NCBI RefSeq assembly: GCF_905220365.1
Contig: NC_061153.1
Span: 2,810,001-2,874,000, forward strand
Direction of reading: 5' to 3'
DNA length: 64,000 bases
Source: Vanessa cardui
Lineage: Eukaryota; Arthropoda; Insecta; Lepidoptera; Nymphalidae
Below, one piece after another: positions 54,379 through 63,384 of the stretch; the stretch's first letter is position 1; the number at the start of each line of letters is the position of its first letter. Under the pieces are notes generated by a model that worked only from the letters and a program-made list of their open reading frames with translations, was not told the DNA's origin and did no database searches. The translations under genes were made by a program, and so were the position numbers.

Positions 54379-55315
54379 TTATGCCTAACAGCTGACCCCT
54401 AAATTGCGAACTAACTAATGCCACAAGACGCTTATAAAATGTACCAGAATTAACACTAATACCAGATATTTTTATTCAATCTCACCGAATAATATTAATA
54501 TATCAAAACATGTAACGTTAAATGTTACAAACCGTGGCTGAAAATGAGACGCGCGTGAAAGATACGGTAACATTCATTACCTCGTAGACCGTAGGGTCAG
54601 CAAAAGGCACTAACTTTCACACATACAAACATGTGTCTAACGGTAACGCTGACACACATAGCACGATACTGACCAAATTACCACAGATTAAACATACTAT
54701 AAACTAAAATGTTTACAATTAAATACATAGATTAAATTTGTCATTACAGACTAAATGTAATTACGATAAAATATTTAAATTACACAGATAATAAATTTGA
54801 AAATAGTTACGTGGAGTCATGAATGTTTTGAATGGTGGAAAGAAAGCTAGCAATATTTGACATCGGAATTATTCGGAAGAAATTTACTAGCACCAGTTGA
54901 TTTAATTTATTAACTGGTTTTTAGCGCTCAATATATTTATATGTCCCCTATTTATTATATGTTATTAAAATAAAAAATATTCAATTTGGGTCACGTATTC
55001 CAAGACTAGCTCGCTAAAGTCGCGAAGATCTGCTGATGTTCAGTAAAAATATAACACGTCCAGACGTTTTGATGTAAAGTGCACGGGCATCTGTGTGTCC
55101 GTGGATGATTTTTCAGAACGTAAATACATCCATGGACTGAATATTTTTTTTTATTATTATTTGAGTCGTTAAAAATATGTAGATGCGTCATAGCCATACG
55201 ACAACTTAAAAACTTTTTTTGTATGTGCTTTTGCTTCGAAGACAAACTCCGTAAGCAAATTGTTTCTTAAACTGAACATTTCTATTTACGTGATATATCT
55301 AATGAATTAAATAAC
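54379..55315. other. Spacer, nothing recognised
   Basis: About 940 bp. A 79-codon minus frame at 55006-55245 has no family resemblance. No repeat shared with the rest of the window was spotted. It may be single-copy or an old element. Confidence 0.35.
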
Positions 55316-55330
55316 AAACTAATACCGTTT
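55316..55330. repeat. Target-site duplication of the main Penelope insertion, left
   Basis: aaactaataccgttt, exactly repeated at 58924-58938. Confidence 0.92.
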
Positions 55331-55383
55331 AAATAAAACTAATTATAACGGATGAATCGCGTATATTAATTATTTTTAAACAT

Positions 55384-55423
55384 CTCGACGTTTCGAGCAC
55401 TTTGCAGTGTTCGTGGTCACGGG
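55384..55423 (-). ncRNA. Hammerhead-like fold (copy 2)
   Basis: Same 40-nt fold as at 24326-24365, except that the 3' GGG strand of stem I reads GAG on the minus strand, which breaks one of its three pairs. Confidence 0.45.
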
Positions 55424-55476
55424 TAGACTAAGATGACATTTGTCTATTTGAAGAACAAAGGAAATATTATTAACAA

Positions 55477-56042
55477 CTACCGCCAACGATTTCTCAATTG
55501 ATATCTTGAGTAACGTTCCGGTTGCACGCAGAAGGCACTAACTGTATCTTTAGGTCTTGCAGTCTGTTGGATTTGGGATTTTAAATTTTTAATAAGTGGA
55601 TCCCAGGTGTTAGAAAGTCTCCAACCATCTTCTCTATTGAAGTTCGGATGTTTTTGAATTTCAATAGCCTCGCGTATCATTCTAGGAATGAATCTGTGTT
55701 CTCTAGCGAGGATCTGTGGTTTATATCAAATCGGATAAAATGGTTAGGTTTATCCAGAGCATGTTCACAGACTGCAGACTTAGAAGAACGCCTATTTTTG
55801 ACATCTCCTATATGTTCCTTGACCCTGGTACCGATACTTCTCTTTGTTTGGCCTATGTAAGATAAACCACACTCACATTCGAGTTTATATACTCCTGCAG
55901 TTTGTAAAGGAATATTACTCTTGATAGGTCTCAAGAACTGGCTCACTTTCTTATGAGGCTTGTAAACGGTTTTAATTGAAGCTCGCTTCAAGATGTTGCC
56001 AATCCTGTCTGTAACTCCCTTCACATATGGTAGAAATGCAGG
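55477..56042 (-). pseudogene. PLE-1 GIY-YIG endonuclease part
   Basis: Directly continues the RT frame after its stop: 56024-55677 has GVTDRIGNILKRASIKTVYK and then the GIY-YIG nuclease (GVYKLECECGLSYIGQTKRS, TRVKEHIGDVKNRRSSKS, CEHALDKPNHFIRFD). An extra at dinucleotide near 55724 shifts the frame; the rest (REAIEIQKHPNFNREDGWRL to YSRYQLRNRW) continues at 55680-55477. The GIY-YIG domain supplies the DNA nick for insertion. Broken here, intact in frame in the inverted arm. Confidence 0.85.
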
Positions 56043-57941
56043 TTATCGCTCAACTGTGGGTGGCTTGATACGGCTTCTGCGATGCTGGCGAGGTACGGGC
56101 AGCTTGTTCTGGTGGAGTGCAAGCTTGACCTGACGTAGCTCGTCCTCTAGGTGTTCAGCATCGCAGAGATGGTGGGCTCTCTGAAACAAAGATTTGCCAA
56201 CGGTAGCTAACTGGCTAGGGTGGTGGTGCGAGTCACCATTGAGGTATTTGTTGGTGTGTGTGGGTTTCCTATAAACTGTGTGACTTAATGTATTGTCAGG
56301 ATTCTTGATAATAAGGATGTCAAGGAAAGCTAAAGAATTATTTGCCTCTAATTCCATAGTAAATTGAAAGTTTTTATTTATAGAATTAAGATGTACTAAA
56401 AATGCAGATGTCAGATCACTAGGTAATATTGTGAAAGTGTCATCTACGTGCCGTTTATAAAACCTAGGTGTTATAGGTCCGGAGCGAAGAGCCCTCTCCT
56501 CCAGGTCTTCCATGAACAAATCGGCGACCACGGGGGATACTGGAGAACCCATTTCTACCCCGTCAACTTGTACATAGAATTCATCATTCCACAATAAATA
56601 ACCAGATGTGAGGCAGTGATGTAACAGCTGTGCATATTCAATAGGCATGTTGTGTGTCTGTAGTTTCCTCTTGACAATTTCGATGCAGTCTTGTATGGGT
56701 AAGCAGGTAAACAATGACTGGACATCAAAACTAACCATTGTCTCGTTGTTGGTTAATTTAAGGTCTTTGATTTCACCAACAAACTGGTAAGAATCCTTGA
56801 CATACGCCGCAGTGTGTCCTCGGAGGGGTGATAATGTCCTTGCTATGTGTTGAGCCAATCTATATGTTGGTGTATCGATTTGGCTTACAATAGGACGCAG
56901 CGGAGCACCAGTTTTATGGATCTTAGGTAACCCATACAGTTTTGGAGGCTTTGCACATGTAGGCACGAGTGATTTTTTATCCAGATTTAGTTTCTCTTGA
57001 TGTTTTGATATTAATGCGGATGTCTTTTTAAGAATGTTATTAGTAGGGTCTTTAGTTACTTTTTTATAAGTTTTTACATCCGATAAAATCGCGGAAATTT
57101 TCTGGTTATAATCACACGTATCTATCACAACGGTCGCGTTTCCCTTATCTGCTCGGAGGACTGTAATGTCTTTATTGTTGCGTAAGTTCTTCAGTGCAAT
57201 AGATTCATCACGAGTAAGGTTTCTTTTCGGTGGCCGGCTTCGACGTAAAACACTCGAAATGTCCTGTCGAATAGCTTCCGAGTCTTCCTTTGTGATGTTA
57301 TTTTTGAAAAGACACTCCTCCACATTGCAAATAATGTCTTCAAACGGTATTTTGGATGGAGCCGGTGCAAAATTTAGGCCTTTGTTTAACACCGCAATAG
57401 TCGATTCGTCTAAACTTTGTTTTGACAGATTGACAAGTGACGTACGCGCAGGTTTTTGAATTTCCCCGGTGTTGCCATTATTGAAATTTTTATAATTTGA
57501 TTTTACTCCGCTGAGTTTTTCGAACTTTTTTATTTGTTTTAATTTTAAGTTATTATATTTTGTAGCGGCTCGTTTATTAGTAAAATCGCAGCATTTTTGC
57601 CAATCTGTTTTTGATAATCGTGACTCGAGTTCTTTACTGAGGTTGTCAATTTGATCCGTTAACCGTCGCGCGTCAAATCGATGTTCTCGGATGAGTTGCA
57701 ACAATAATTTCTTACTTGCCTGATTGAGTATTTTATCACCATGCTTTATGTCCTTCTTAGGTGCGATCCTTACACAAACCGGAATAAGATTATTGTCACG
57801 GCATCTTTTCAGGAATTTCATGGACGTTACGTATCGAGCATGTTTGACTTTTAGGTACTCCAACCGGCGAATTTGATTTGATGTTTCCAGTCCGTACTGG
57901 TTCACATAATGTTGTCTTAAATTTTCGCGTTTATTACACAT
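56043..57941 (-). pseudogene. PLE-1 reverse transcriptase, nonsense-truncated
   Basis: 632 codons. A basic N-terminal part of about 250 residues is followed by RT: DITVLRADKGNATVVID, PPKLYGLPKIHKTGAPLRPI, SFDVQSLFTCLP (first catalytic Asp), GVEMGSPVSPVVADLFMEDL, and RHVDDTFTI where PLE-2 has YVDD (second catalytic block, Tyr to His). Then LAFLDILIIKNPDNTLSHTV and the H2C-like linker to KPPTVER. TAA at 56043-56045 stands where PLE-2 has a Gln codon, so the protein stops before the nuclease. The start ATG lies inside the pseudo-LTR, as usual for the group. RT is telomerase-like in ancestry. Confidence 0.9.
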
Positions 57942-58045
57942 TTAAATAAAACTAATTATAACGGATGAATCGCGTATATTAATTATTTTTAAACATCCCG
58001 ACGTTTCGAGCACTTTGCAGTGTTCGTGGTCACGGGTAGACTAAT
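57908..58045 (-). repeat. Penelope pseudo-LTR (upstream copy of PLE-1)
   Basis: aatgttgtcttaaattttcg through the aaataaaactaattataacg block and the hammerhead-like 40 nt to gggtagactaa. It repeats the left-end segment 55331-55430 in direct orientation, with a further 37 bp at its outer side. The same unit ends PLE-2 (24237-24370). Confidence 0.85.
57997..58036 (-). ncRNA. Hammerhead-like fold (copy 3)
   Basis: Identical 40-nt fold to copy 1, upstream of the RT frame. Confidence 0.5.
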
Positions 58046-58195
58046 TTGACTTGATACGAACGTGAACACCTAGAGGACGAGCTACGTCAGGTCAAGCTTG
58101 CACTCCACCAGAACAAGCTGCCCGTACCTCGCCAGCATCGCAGAAGCCGTATCAAGCCACCCACAGTTGAGCGATAACCTGCATTTCTACCATAT

Positions 58196-58741
58196 GTGAA
58201 GGGAGTTACAGACAGGATTGGCAACATCTTGAAGCGAGCTTCAATTAAAACCGTTTACAAGCCTCATAAGAAAGTGAGCCAGTTCTTGAGACCTATCAAG
58301 AGTAATATTCCTTTACAAACTGCAGGAGTATATAAACTCGAATGTGAGTGTGGTTTATCTTACATAGACCTAACAAAGAGAAGTATCGGTACCAGGGTCA
58401 AGGAACATATAGGAGATGTCAAAAATAGGCGTTCTTCTAAGTCTGCAGTCTGTGAACATGCTCTGGATAAACCTAACCATTTTATCCGATTTGATAAACC
58501 ACAGATCCTCGCTAGAGAACACAGATTCATTCCTAGAATGATACGCGAGGCTATTGAAATTCAAAAACATCCGAACTTCAATAGAGAAGATGGTTGGAGA
58601 CTTTCTAACACCTGGGATCCACTTATTAAAAATTTAAAATCCCAAATCCAACAGACTGCAAGACCTAAAGATACAGTTAGTGCCTTCTGCGTGCAACCGG
58701 AACGTTACTCAAGATATCAATTGAGAAATCGTTGGCGGTAG
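58196..58741 (+). CDS. PLE GIY-YIG endonuclease part, inverted arm (open frame)
   Basis: An open 181-codon frame from GVTDRIGNILKRASIK through GVYKLECECGLSYI, ALDKPNHFIRFDKPQILARE and NREDGWRLSNTWDPL to the natural end YSRYQLRNRWR. The frameshift of the main arm is absent. However, the YIG motif reads YIDLTKRS for YIGQTKRS, replacing the conserved Gly and the next residue, so catalysis is doubtful. Just upstream (58064-58195) the RT end is present with the same TAA as the main arm. The shown start is internal to a longer fusion protein, so translation is unlikely. Confidence 0.75.
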   Translation: MKGVTDRIGNILKRASIKTVYKPHKKVSQFLRPIKSNIPLQTAGVYKLECECGLSYIDLTKRSIGTRVKEHIGDVKNRRSSKSAVCEHALDKPNHFIRFDKPQILAREHRFIPRMIREAIEIQKHPNFNREDGWRLSNTWDPLIKNLKSQIQQTARPKDTVSAFCVQPERYSRYQLRNRWR

Positions 58742-58794
58742 TTGTTAATAATATTTCCTTTTTTCTTCAAATAGACAAATGTCATCTTAGTCTA

Positions 58795-58834
58795 CCCGTG
58801 ACCACGAACACTGCAAAGTGCTCGAAACGTCGGG
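58795..58834 (+). ncRNA. Hammerhead-like fold (copy 4)
   Basis: Plus-strand copy in the inverted arm, same 40 nt as copies 1 and 3. Confidence 0.5.
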
Positions 58835-58923
58835 ATGTTTAAAAATAATTAATATACGCGATTCATCCGTTATAATTAGTTTTATTTAAATGTGTAATAA
58901 TCGCGAAAATTTAAGACAACATT

Positions 58924-58938
58924 AAACTAATACCGTTT
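58924..58938. repeat. Target-site duplication of the main Penelope insertion, right
   Basis: aaactaataccgttt, the partner of 55316-55330. Confidence 0.92.
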
Positions 58939-59080
58939 TTTTATATACGTATTATTCAAAATGGAGGAGACCTTAGCCAAATGGGGCATGCTGTTATTTC
59001 AATATTATAATTTTGCTTAATTATAATTAAGGCATATACAAGAATAAACATTAAAAACTGTTACTGTACAAATCATGCAA

Positions 59081-59150
59081 GCCGAGATGGCCCAGTGGTT
59101 AGAACGCGTAATAGTTAACCGATCATTGCAGGTTCAAACTCTGGTAAATT
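59081..59150 (+). mobile_element. SINE head, tRNA-like (type 2)
   Basis: gccgagatggcccagtggtt carries an A box (tggcccagtgg) and ggttcaaactc a B box, 70 bp in all. It stops where the next SINE begins. No tRNA-type acceptor closure, so not a tRNA gene. Confidence 0.65.
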
Positions 59151-59268
59151 TGACGACCTCCGTGGTTCAGTGGTGTGTACACCGGTTTTCATGGGAACGC
59201 TACTCCGAGGTCCCGGGTTCGATTCCCGGCCGATTCAATGTAGATTAACATTAGTTTTCTATGTTGTC
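59151..59268 (+). mobile_element. SINE (type 1), 3'-truncated
   Basis: tgacgacctccgtggttcag start, A box and ggttcgattcc B box as in the SINE at 10721-10944, through tagttttctatgttgtc, where it is cut by LINE G ORF1. Confidence 0.8.
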
Positions 59269-60182
59269 AGATGCTCATTGATATAGACTCGGGACGGATT
59301 GCCATCAGTGACGCCTGATGTGTCGGTGCCGCGTCGTACCCGCGCCGCCTTTATGATATCGTCGCGCAGAGACCGCCGCGCCAATCGCACGATCACTGGT
59401 CGCGGACGCTGACGCTCCCCACTCGACACTAGTGCGCGACGCGGGCCAGCTCGCTCCGCGCTCACAACATCGCAGGAGTCGTGAGCCATGCCTAATTTCT
59501 TAGTGACCGCCAGAGTCAGATGGACAGCATTCTCACCACTCCGTTCCGGCAAACCCGTTATTTGTATGTCATTTAATGGCGACTTTTGTTCACGGTCGTT
59601 GATGTCTGATTTTAATTGCGTAATGACATCATTTAAATTTTGATCGACAGAACCCGAGATTTTGTCTTCCTAAGAAGTCAAACGCTCCTCTACGTTGTCG
59701 ACCCTTTTATTAAATTCGGCCATATTGTCGTTCATTCTTGTTAACTCAACCCTGAACGAAGTTATCTCTCGCGTGACCGACATAAGCTCTAACCTCAGAA
59801 GCCTCATTTCCTCAGCCAAGCATACCACTGAGTTCTTCTCCATTATCAGCCGAACTAGCATCTGTAAATATATCACCCATAGAAGGCGACTCAGCATTTA
59901 CGACAGACTTATTCTTATTTTCCGTTCTGCTCTCTCACGTTCTGCTCTCCGTTCTGCTCTCTCACGCTCTCCTCACGCTGGACGTGCCCAGGGTACCCCT
60001 GGGCACGTCCAGCGTGAGGGGAGGCGGGAATCAGGGCTAACGTTGACGCATAATCGATGGAATACCGAATTACACTTATTGCACTTTGCGCCATCTGTAT
60101 TTGATAAGAACTTGCCGCATTCATTACATTTGTTGGCCATTATGCGTTTAATGTAGTACGTAGCTTTTCCAACATGTGTCAC
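59259..60182 (-). pseudogene. LINE G ORF1, copy 2: PHD-like finger, coiled coil, FP-like start
   Basis: Minus-strand order: 60182-about 60020 PHD-type finger (CNECGKFLSNTDGAKCNKC, FHRLCVNVSPDSRL), then a foreign palindrome and CGTTCTGCTCTC-type repeats (59925-60019), an acidic linker, the coiled coil 59897-59670 (LAEEMRLLRLELMSVTREIT, NDNMAEFNKRVDNVEERL), and 59552-59259 with VRLARRSLRDDIIKAARVRR and SRVYINEHL, where a SINE cuts it. Frameshifts and a stop (59671) break it. Same protein type as 34051-35012, with FP-like C-terminal part truncated. Confidence 0.72.
59971..60019. repeat. Perfect 23-bp inverted repeat in LINE G ORF1
   Basis: Left arm cctcacgctggacgtgccca plus ggg (59971-59993), spacer tac, right arm 59997-60019 its exact complement. 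GC-rich in an AT-rich setting. Confidence 0.92.
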
Positions 60183-61105
60183 TAAATAATATTTTTTGTA
60201 TAAAGTTTATTAAGGAAATGAAATATTGTAATAATTATGTATAAGGGATCATATATTTCACTGTCGGTTGTAACGTTTGAATATGTAAATAAACGAGTAA
60301 TCACAAATACACCAAACCACTAGATTGTAAGTTTAATCGATTATATTATAGAACACTTAATGTTTTAATAAAGGTTTGTTCTATCAATTTCACTGAGTTT
60401 TACTATTTTTGTTTCTATAAAATGTACGAACACACTTGTCACCGCCAAACGTCAATATTGACCTGAATTTAAATTGCTATTACAAAATTTTGGAAAAAGT
60501 GACAGACAGATAATTATGATGAATAAATATTTTTGTTAATTTTATGCATTGTTTTTTCTTTTGTGAGAAATCTGTACCCTTCCTAAGGGCCCAAACTATT
60601 TTTTACATGGGGCCCGCTAAGGCACGCTACGCTTCTGATTAAGAACTGTGTACTACTGTATACTACCTAAGAGCATTTTTTTTAATATTAGTTAACAATT
60701 GCGAGATCTAGCATGTGGGAAATAATCCCATCAAAAACATAAATGTAAAATGACAGCCAAGTACAGTATTATGAAATATACCTTGGTTGTTGACTTCAAC
60801 GACAAAAGAAGTGGGATCTAAATAGGTGCCAAGTTCCATTATCTTTCCTGAAATTCATTTAATAGTACATAAAACAACATTTCTCCTTATAACTTAGAAT
60901 AACGAATTGTAGACTAAGGTCTGACTTGGCTAGTTCTTCTAGGTTTTTTGTATTTGGAGCACATAGGTACCTCGCAAGTCTTAATATATTTGCCAAATTT
61001 GGTCACATTTATGTCAAACAGTTTGAGTTTGAGTTATGAAGGGATCAAAAGTGGCTCCAAATGGTTCGTGTAAAATTACACACGGTGCTACTCGCCAGTT
61101 CTGTT
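60183..61105. other. Spacer; first 300 bp probably the leader of LINE G copy 2
   Basis: 60183-60480 shares short ordered blocks with 35013-35494. The rest (60481-61105) is without recognised features. Confidence 0.4.
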
Positions 61106-61109
61106 ACCT

Positions 61110-61720
61110 GAACTTGGCTGACACGCTACCGCGTGTCTAGAACCTCACCGTCCATTTGTTGGTACAAATTCGTGACGGACATACAGCCAACAACTTGTCT
61201 GCGAGGTCCACTCCTCCCATGTTAGCGTTATATTGTTTGACGATTTCTGGCCGTGGAATCGAAATATAGTGTTTTAGTTTTGAATCATATCTATGGTATC
61301 CGCGGCATGGACACTCGAAGCAAACAAAATCGGCTTATTATCATACCATTTTGTTACAGCAACGGTTTTATCCTCTCGCGCTAAGGCATTATAACTACCT
61401 CGCCCTTGTGGGAAAAACATTTATCACCTCAATGAGTTTGAAAGTTGTAAAGTATCGGTCACAATAGATGATTTGACCAGGCACCAAGGTTTCAGTTAAT
61501 TTTAAAACTACGTTCTCACACAAACAGTATTTAAATTCTTCAAATGTCGTAATCCCTTGGTAAACCAAAATATCACATACCAATCCATTGGGGTTTGCTA
61601 AAACAAAAGCTTTTAACCCAGTTGGATGTGGATTTCCCGGACAATTTTGTTTAATTATACAAGTACCCGTAAAAACGAGTCCAGCCAAGCCATAGTAATT
61701 AGAAATACGGATAGTATTAA
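61110..61720 (-). pseudogene. piggyBac-type transposase fragment
   Basis: The minus frame 61688-61395 has HPTGLKAFVLANPNGLVCDI, TLVPGQIIYCDRYFTTFKLI (catalytic Asp of the DDE fold in the CDRYFT block) then a break; about 61390-61320 reads GSYNALAREDKTVAVTKWYD; after a shift 61310-61130 reads KHYISIPRPEIVKQYN and NMGGVDLADKLL, the best-known piggyBac signature with the last catalytic Asp. The N-terminal third and the Cys-rich C-terminus are missing, as are terminal repeats. A cut-and-paste transposase relic with at least two frame breaks. Confidence 0.82.
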
Positions 61721-61784
61721 GTTAATAGTTTAAGGGGATAATATGTTATTCATGATAGTGTAATTTTAAATTTACTTTTTAAAA

Positions 61785-62246
61785 ATGTTTGAACTATATT
61801 ATCAGAATATTCGAGGTATCCGTACGCGGACGAATCAAATGTACAAAAATATTTTATTATGTTCTTATGATGTCATTGTCTTTACTGAAACCTGGCTAAA
61901 GGCTGGTGTATATGACAGTGAATTTATAGATTCGCGTTACTATGTTTACCGAAAGGATAGATTTATTGTTGGAAATAGCTGTCTAGCCACAGGTTCTAAG
62001 CCAATAACCAAGCAGGATGAAGGAGGCGTACTAATTGCTGTTTCAAAAAATATCGATTCATGCAGGATATCGAGTTGGGAAACTGACGGAGAAGTTTTGT
62101 GGATCATTATAAATACAAAAATTGGTAATAACCTGATTAAAATTGCTATAGGAGTTGTATATTTGCCACCTCCATCCAGATTGGATACACTCAATGAATT
62201 TCTCGAGAAGGCTTCAATAGCATTGCAGCACTGTGATAACATAATA
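61785..62246 (+). pseudogene. LINE H: endonuclease N-terminal part only
   Basis: An open frame from ATG: LYYQNIRGIRTRTNQMYKNI, YDVIVFTETWL (nuclease catalytic Glu), GGVLIAVSKNIDS, IAIGVVYLPPPS, ALQHCDNIIM, then the frame leaves homology just before the GDFN block. It joins LINE D directly. Probably the 5' end of a jockey/CR1-type ORF2 cut by the LINE D insertion; the rest is not in the window. Confidence 0.78.
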
Positions 62247-62254
62247 ATGTCACT

Positions 62255-63383
62255 ATGGAGGTTAACAAATTAAAGTGTAGTAATTGTAACATAATTATTA
62301 GTGAAGTGCTTGCATTCATACAAAACAAGCATGATGTGATGGATAATGAATCCATAATACGAGTGTGTTTAACCGCATTCTCGGAATCAGATGTTGAAGA
62401 GGCTAAGTCATTGTTATCTGAATCAGTAACGACTTCCCAACGAAAAAAGTCACGAAGAAAAGATGGCAAAAAACAAAGGGATCTTGAGGATATTATATGT
62501 CTCTTTAAGGAAATAGAACCAAATTTAATTCCTATTTTTGTGGCAAGAGACTTGCAAAAGTTGCCTCCAGTGTCTTTTGATCACGTCGATGTCACGAAAC
62601 TATTAAAGGACTTAGTCTTACTACAGGAGGAAATTAAAGTTATCAAGGAAAACTATGTGTCTAAGGATGTTGCGCAGCATATTCGTATGGATGTTGAAAA
62701 TTTGAAATTGTTGGTGGAAGCACCTAACCATAATATAAATACAAAAAAAGAGGTGTTCGGTTGAACAAGGAGAACCGTTAAATAAGATTTATGTTCCCTC
62801 TCGCTCGCACTTGTGCCGAAACGGGAGCTCGTCGGTGTTACAAAGTGCCTCAATGTCACCGTCGGCAAAACAGACAGCGCCAATGTCGGTAAAACAGACG
62901 GAAACAGTTAAGTCTTCCAAAAAGAATATATGTACATTGGCCGATATAGTACGAGAGGATAAAATACAAAATGTATCTAAAAATGAATGGACAACAGTGC
63001 AACGGAAAAAAGGAAAACATCAATATCGATTTTATGGTCAAAAAGGGAAAGCCGTAACTGAGCCTGGAATGAATTTTACAGCTGCAGACGTCAAAATTCC
63101 GTTGTTTATATCATACGTAAACAAAGAGACATCGGAATCGGATATTTGTCAATACATACTAAGTAAAACTAAGGAGGTGGTTGACCTGGACAAAATAATT
63201 ACTAAAAATAAAAGACCATATAATTCATTCAAATTATCTGTATCAAGAAGTAAAATTGATATATTTTTAAACGATAACCTATGGCCAGATGGTATAATGT
63301 TTAGGAAATATATACAATTTAGACCGCATCGCCGGCGTTTTGACGACAAGCGTCCAGGAACTATGAATATTACATCTACTTGA
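62255..63383 (+). pseudogene. LINE D ORF1 (gag-like), one frameshift
   Basis: 62255-62764: a Cys-pair start (KLKCSNCNIIISEVLAFIQN), a basic patch (SQRKKSRRKDGKKQRDLEDI), FVARDLQKLPPVSFDHVDVT and a coiled-coil-like part. A one-base shift near 62755 moves reading to 62811-63383: DIVREDKIQNVSKNEWTTVQ, a central fold (KIPLFISYVNKETSESDICQ, KEVVDLDKIITKNKRPYNSF) and FLNDNLWPDGIMFRKYIQFR, which may be an RRM-like RNA-binding part. It ends one base before ORF2's ATG. I recognise it as an insect LINE ORF1 but no named domain is certain. Confidence 0.7.
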
Positions 63384-63384
63384 T

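Larger units (their letters stand above)
55331..58923 (-). mobile_element. Penelope-like element PLE-1 with an inverted partial second copy
   Basis: 3593 bp between perfect 15-bp duplications. The main copy is on the minus strand: pseudo-LTR (57908-58045), RT frame (57941-56043), GIY-YIG part (56040-55477), then a second pseudo-LTR (55331-about 55475). It is joined through about 18 bp of filler (58046-58063) to a plus-strand copy holding the RT end, the GIY-YIG part and pseudo-LTR (58064-58923). One duplication surrounds both, so the pair entered as a unit or formed during insertion. Penelope elements are known for such inverted or tandem terminal arrangements. Confidence 0.88.

Noticed and set aside
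55006..55245. 79-codon minus-strand frame
   Set aside because: No recognisable family, no repeat support; probably chance.
58196..58741. Stand-alone GIY-YIG homing endonuclease
   Set aside because: The upstream bases carry the end of the Penelope RT and the terminal repeat follows, so it is part of the PLE.
59081..59150. Second possible tRNA gene
   Set aside because: No matching acceptor stem; fits a SINE head.
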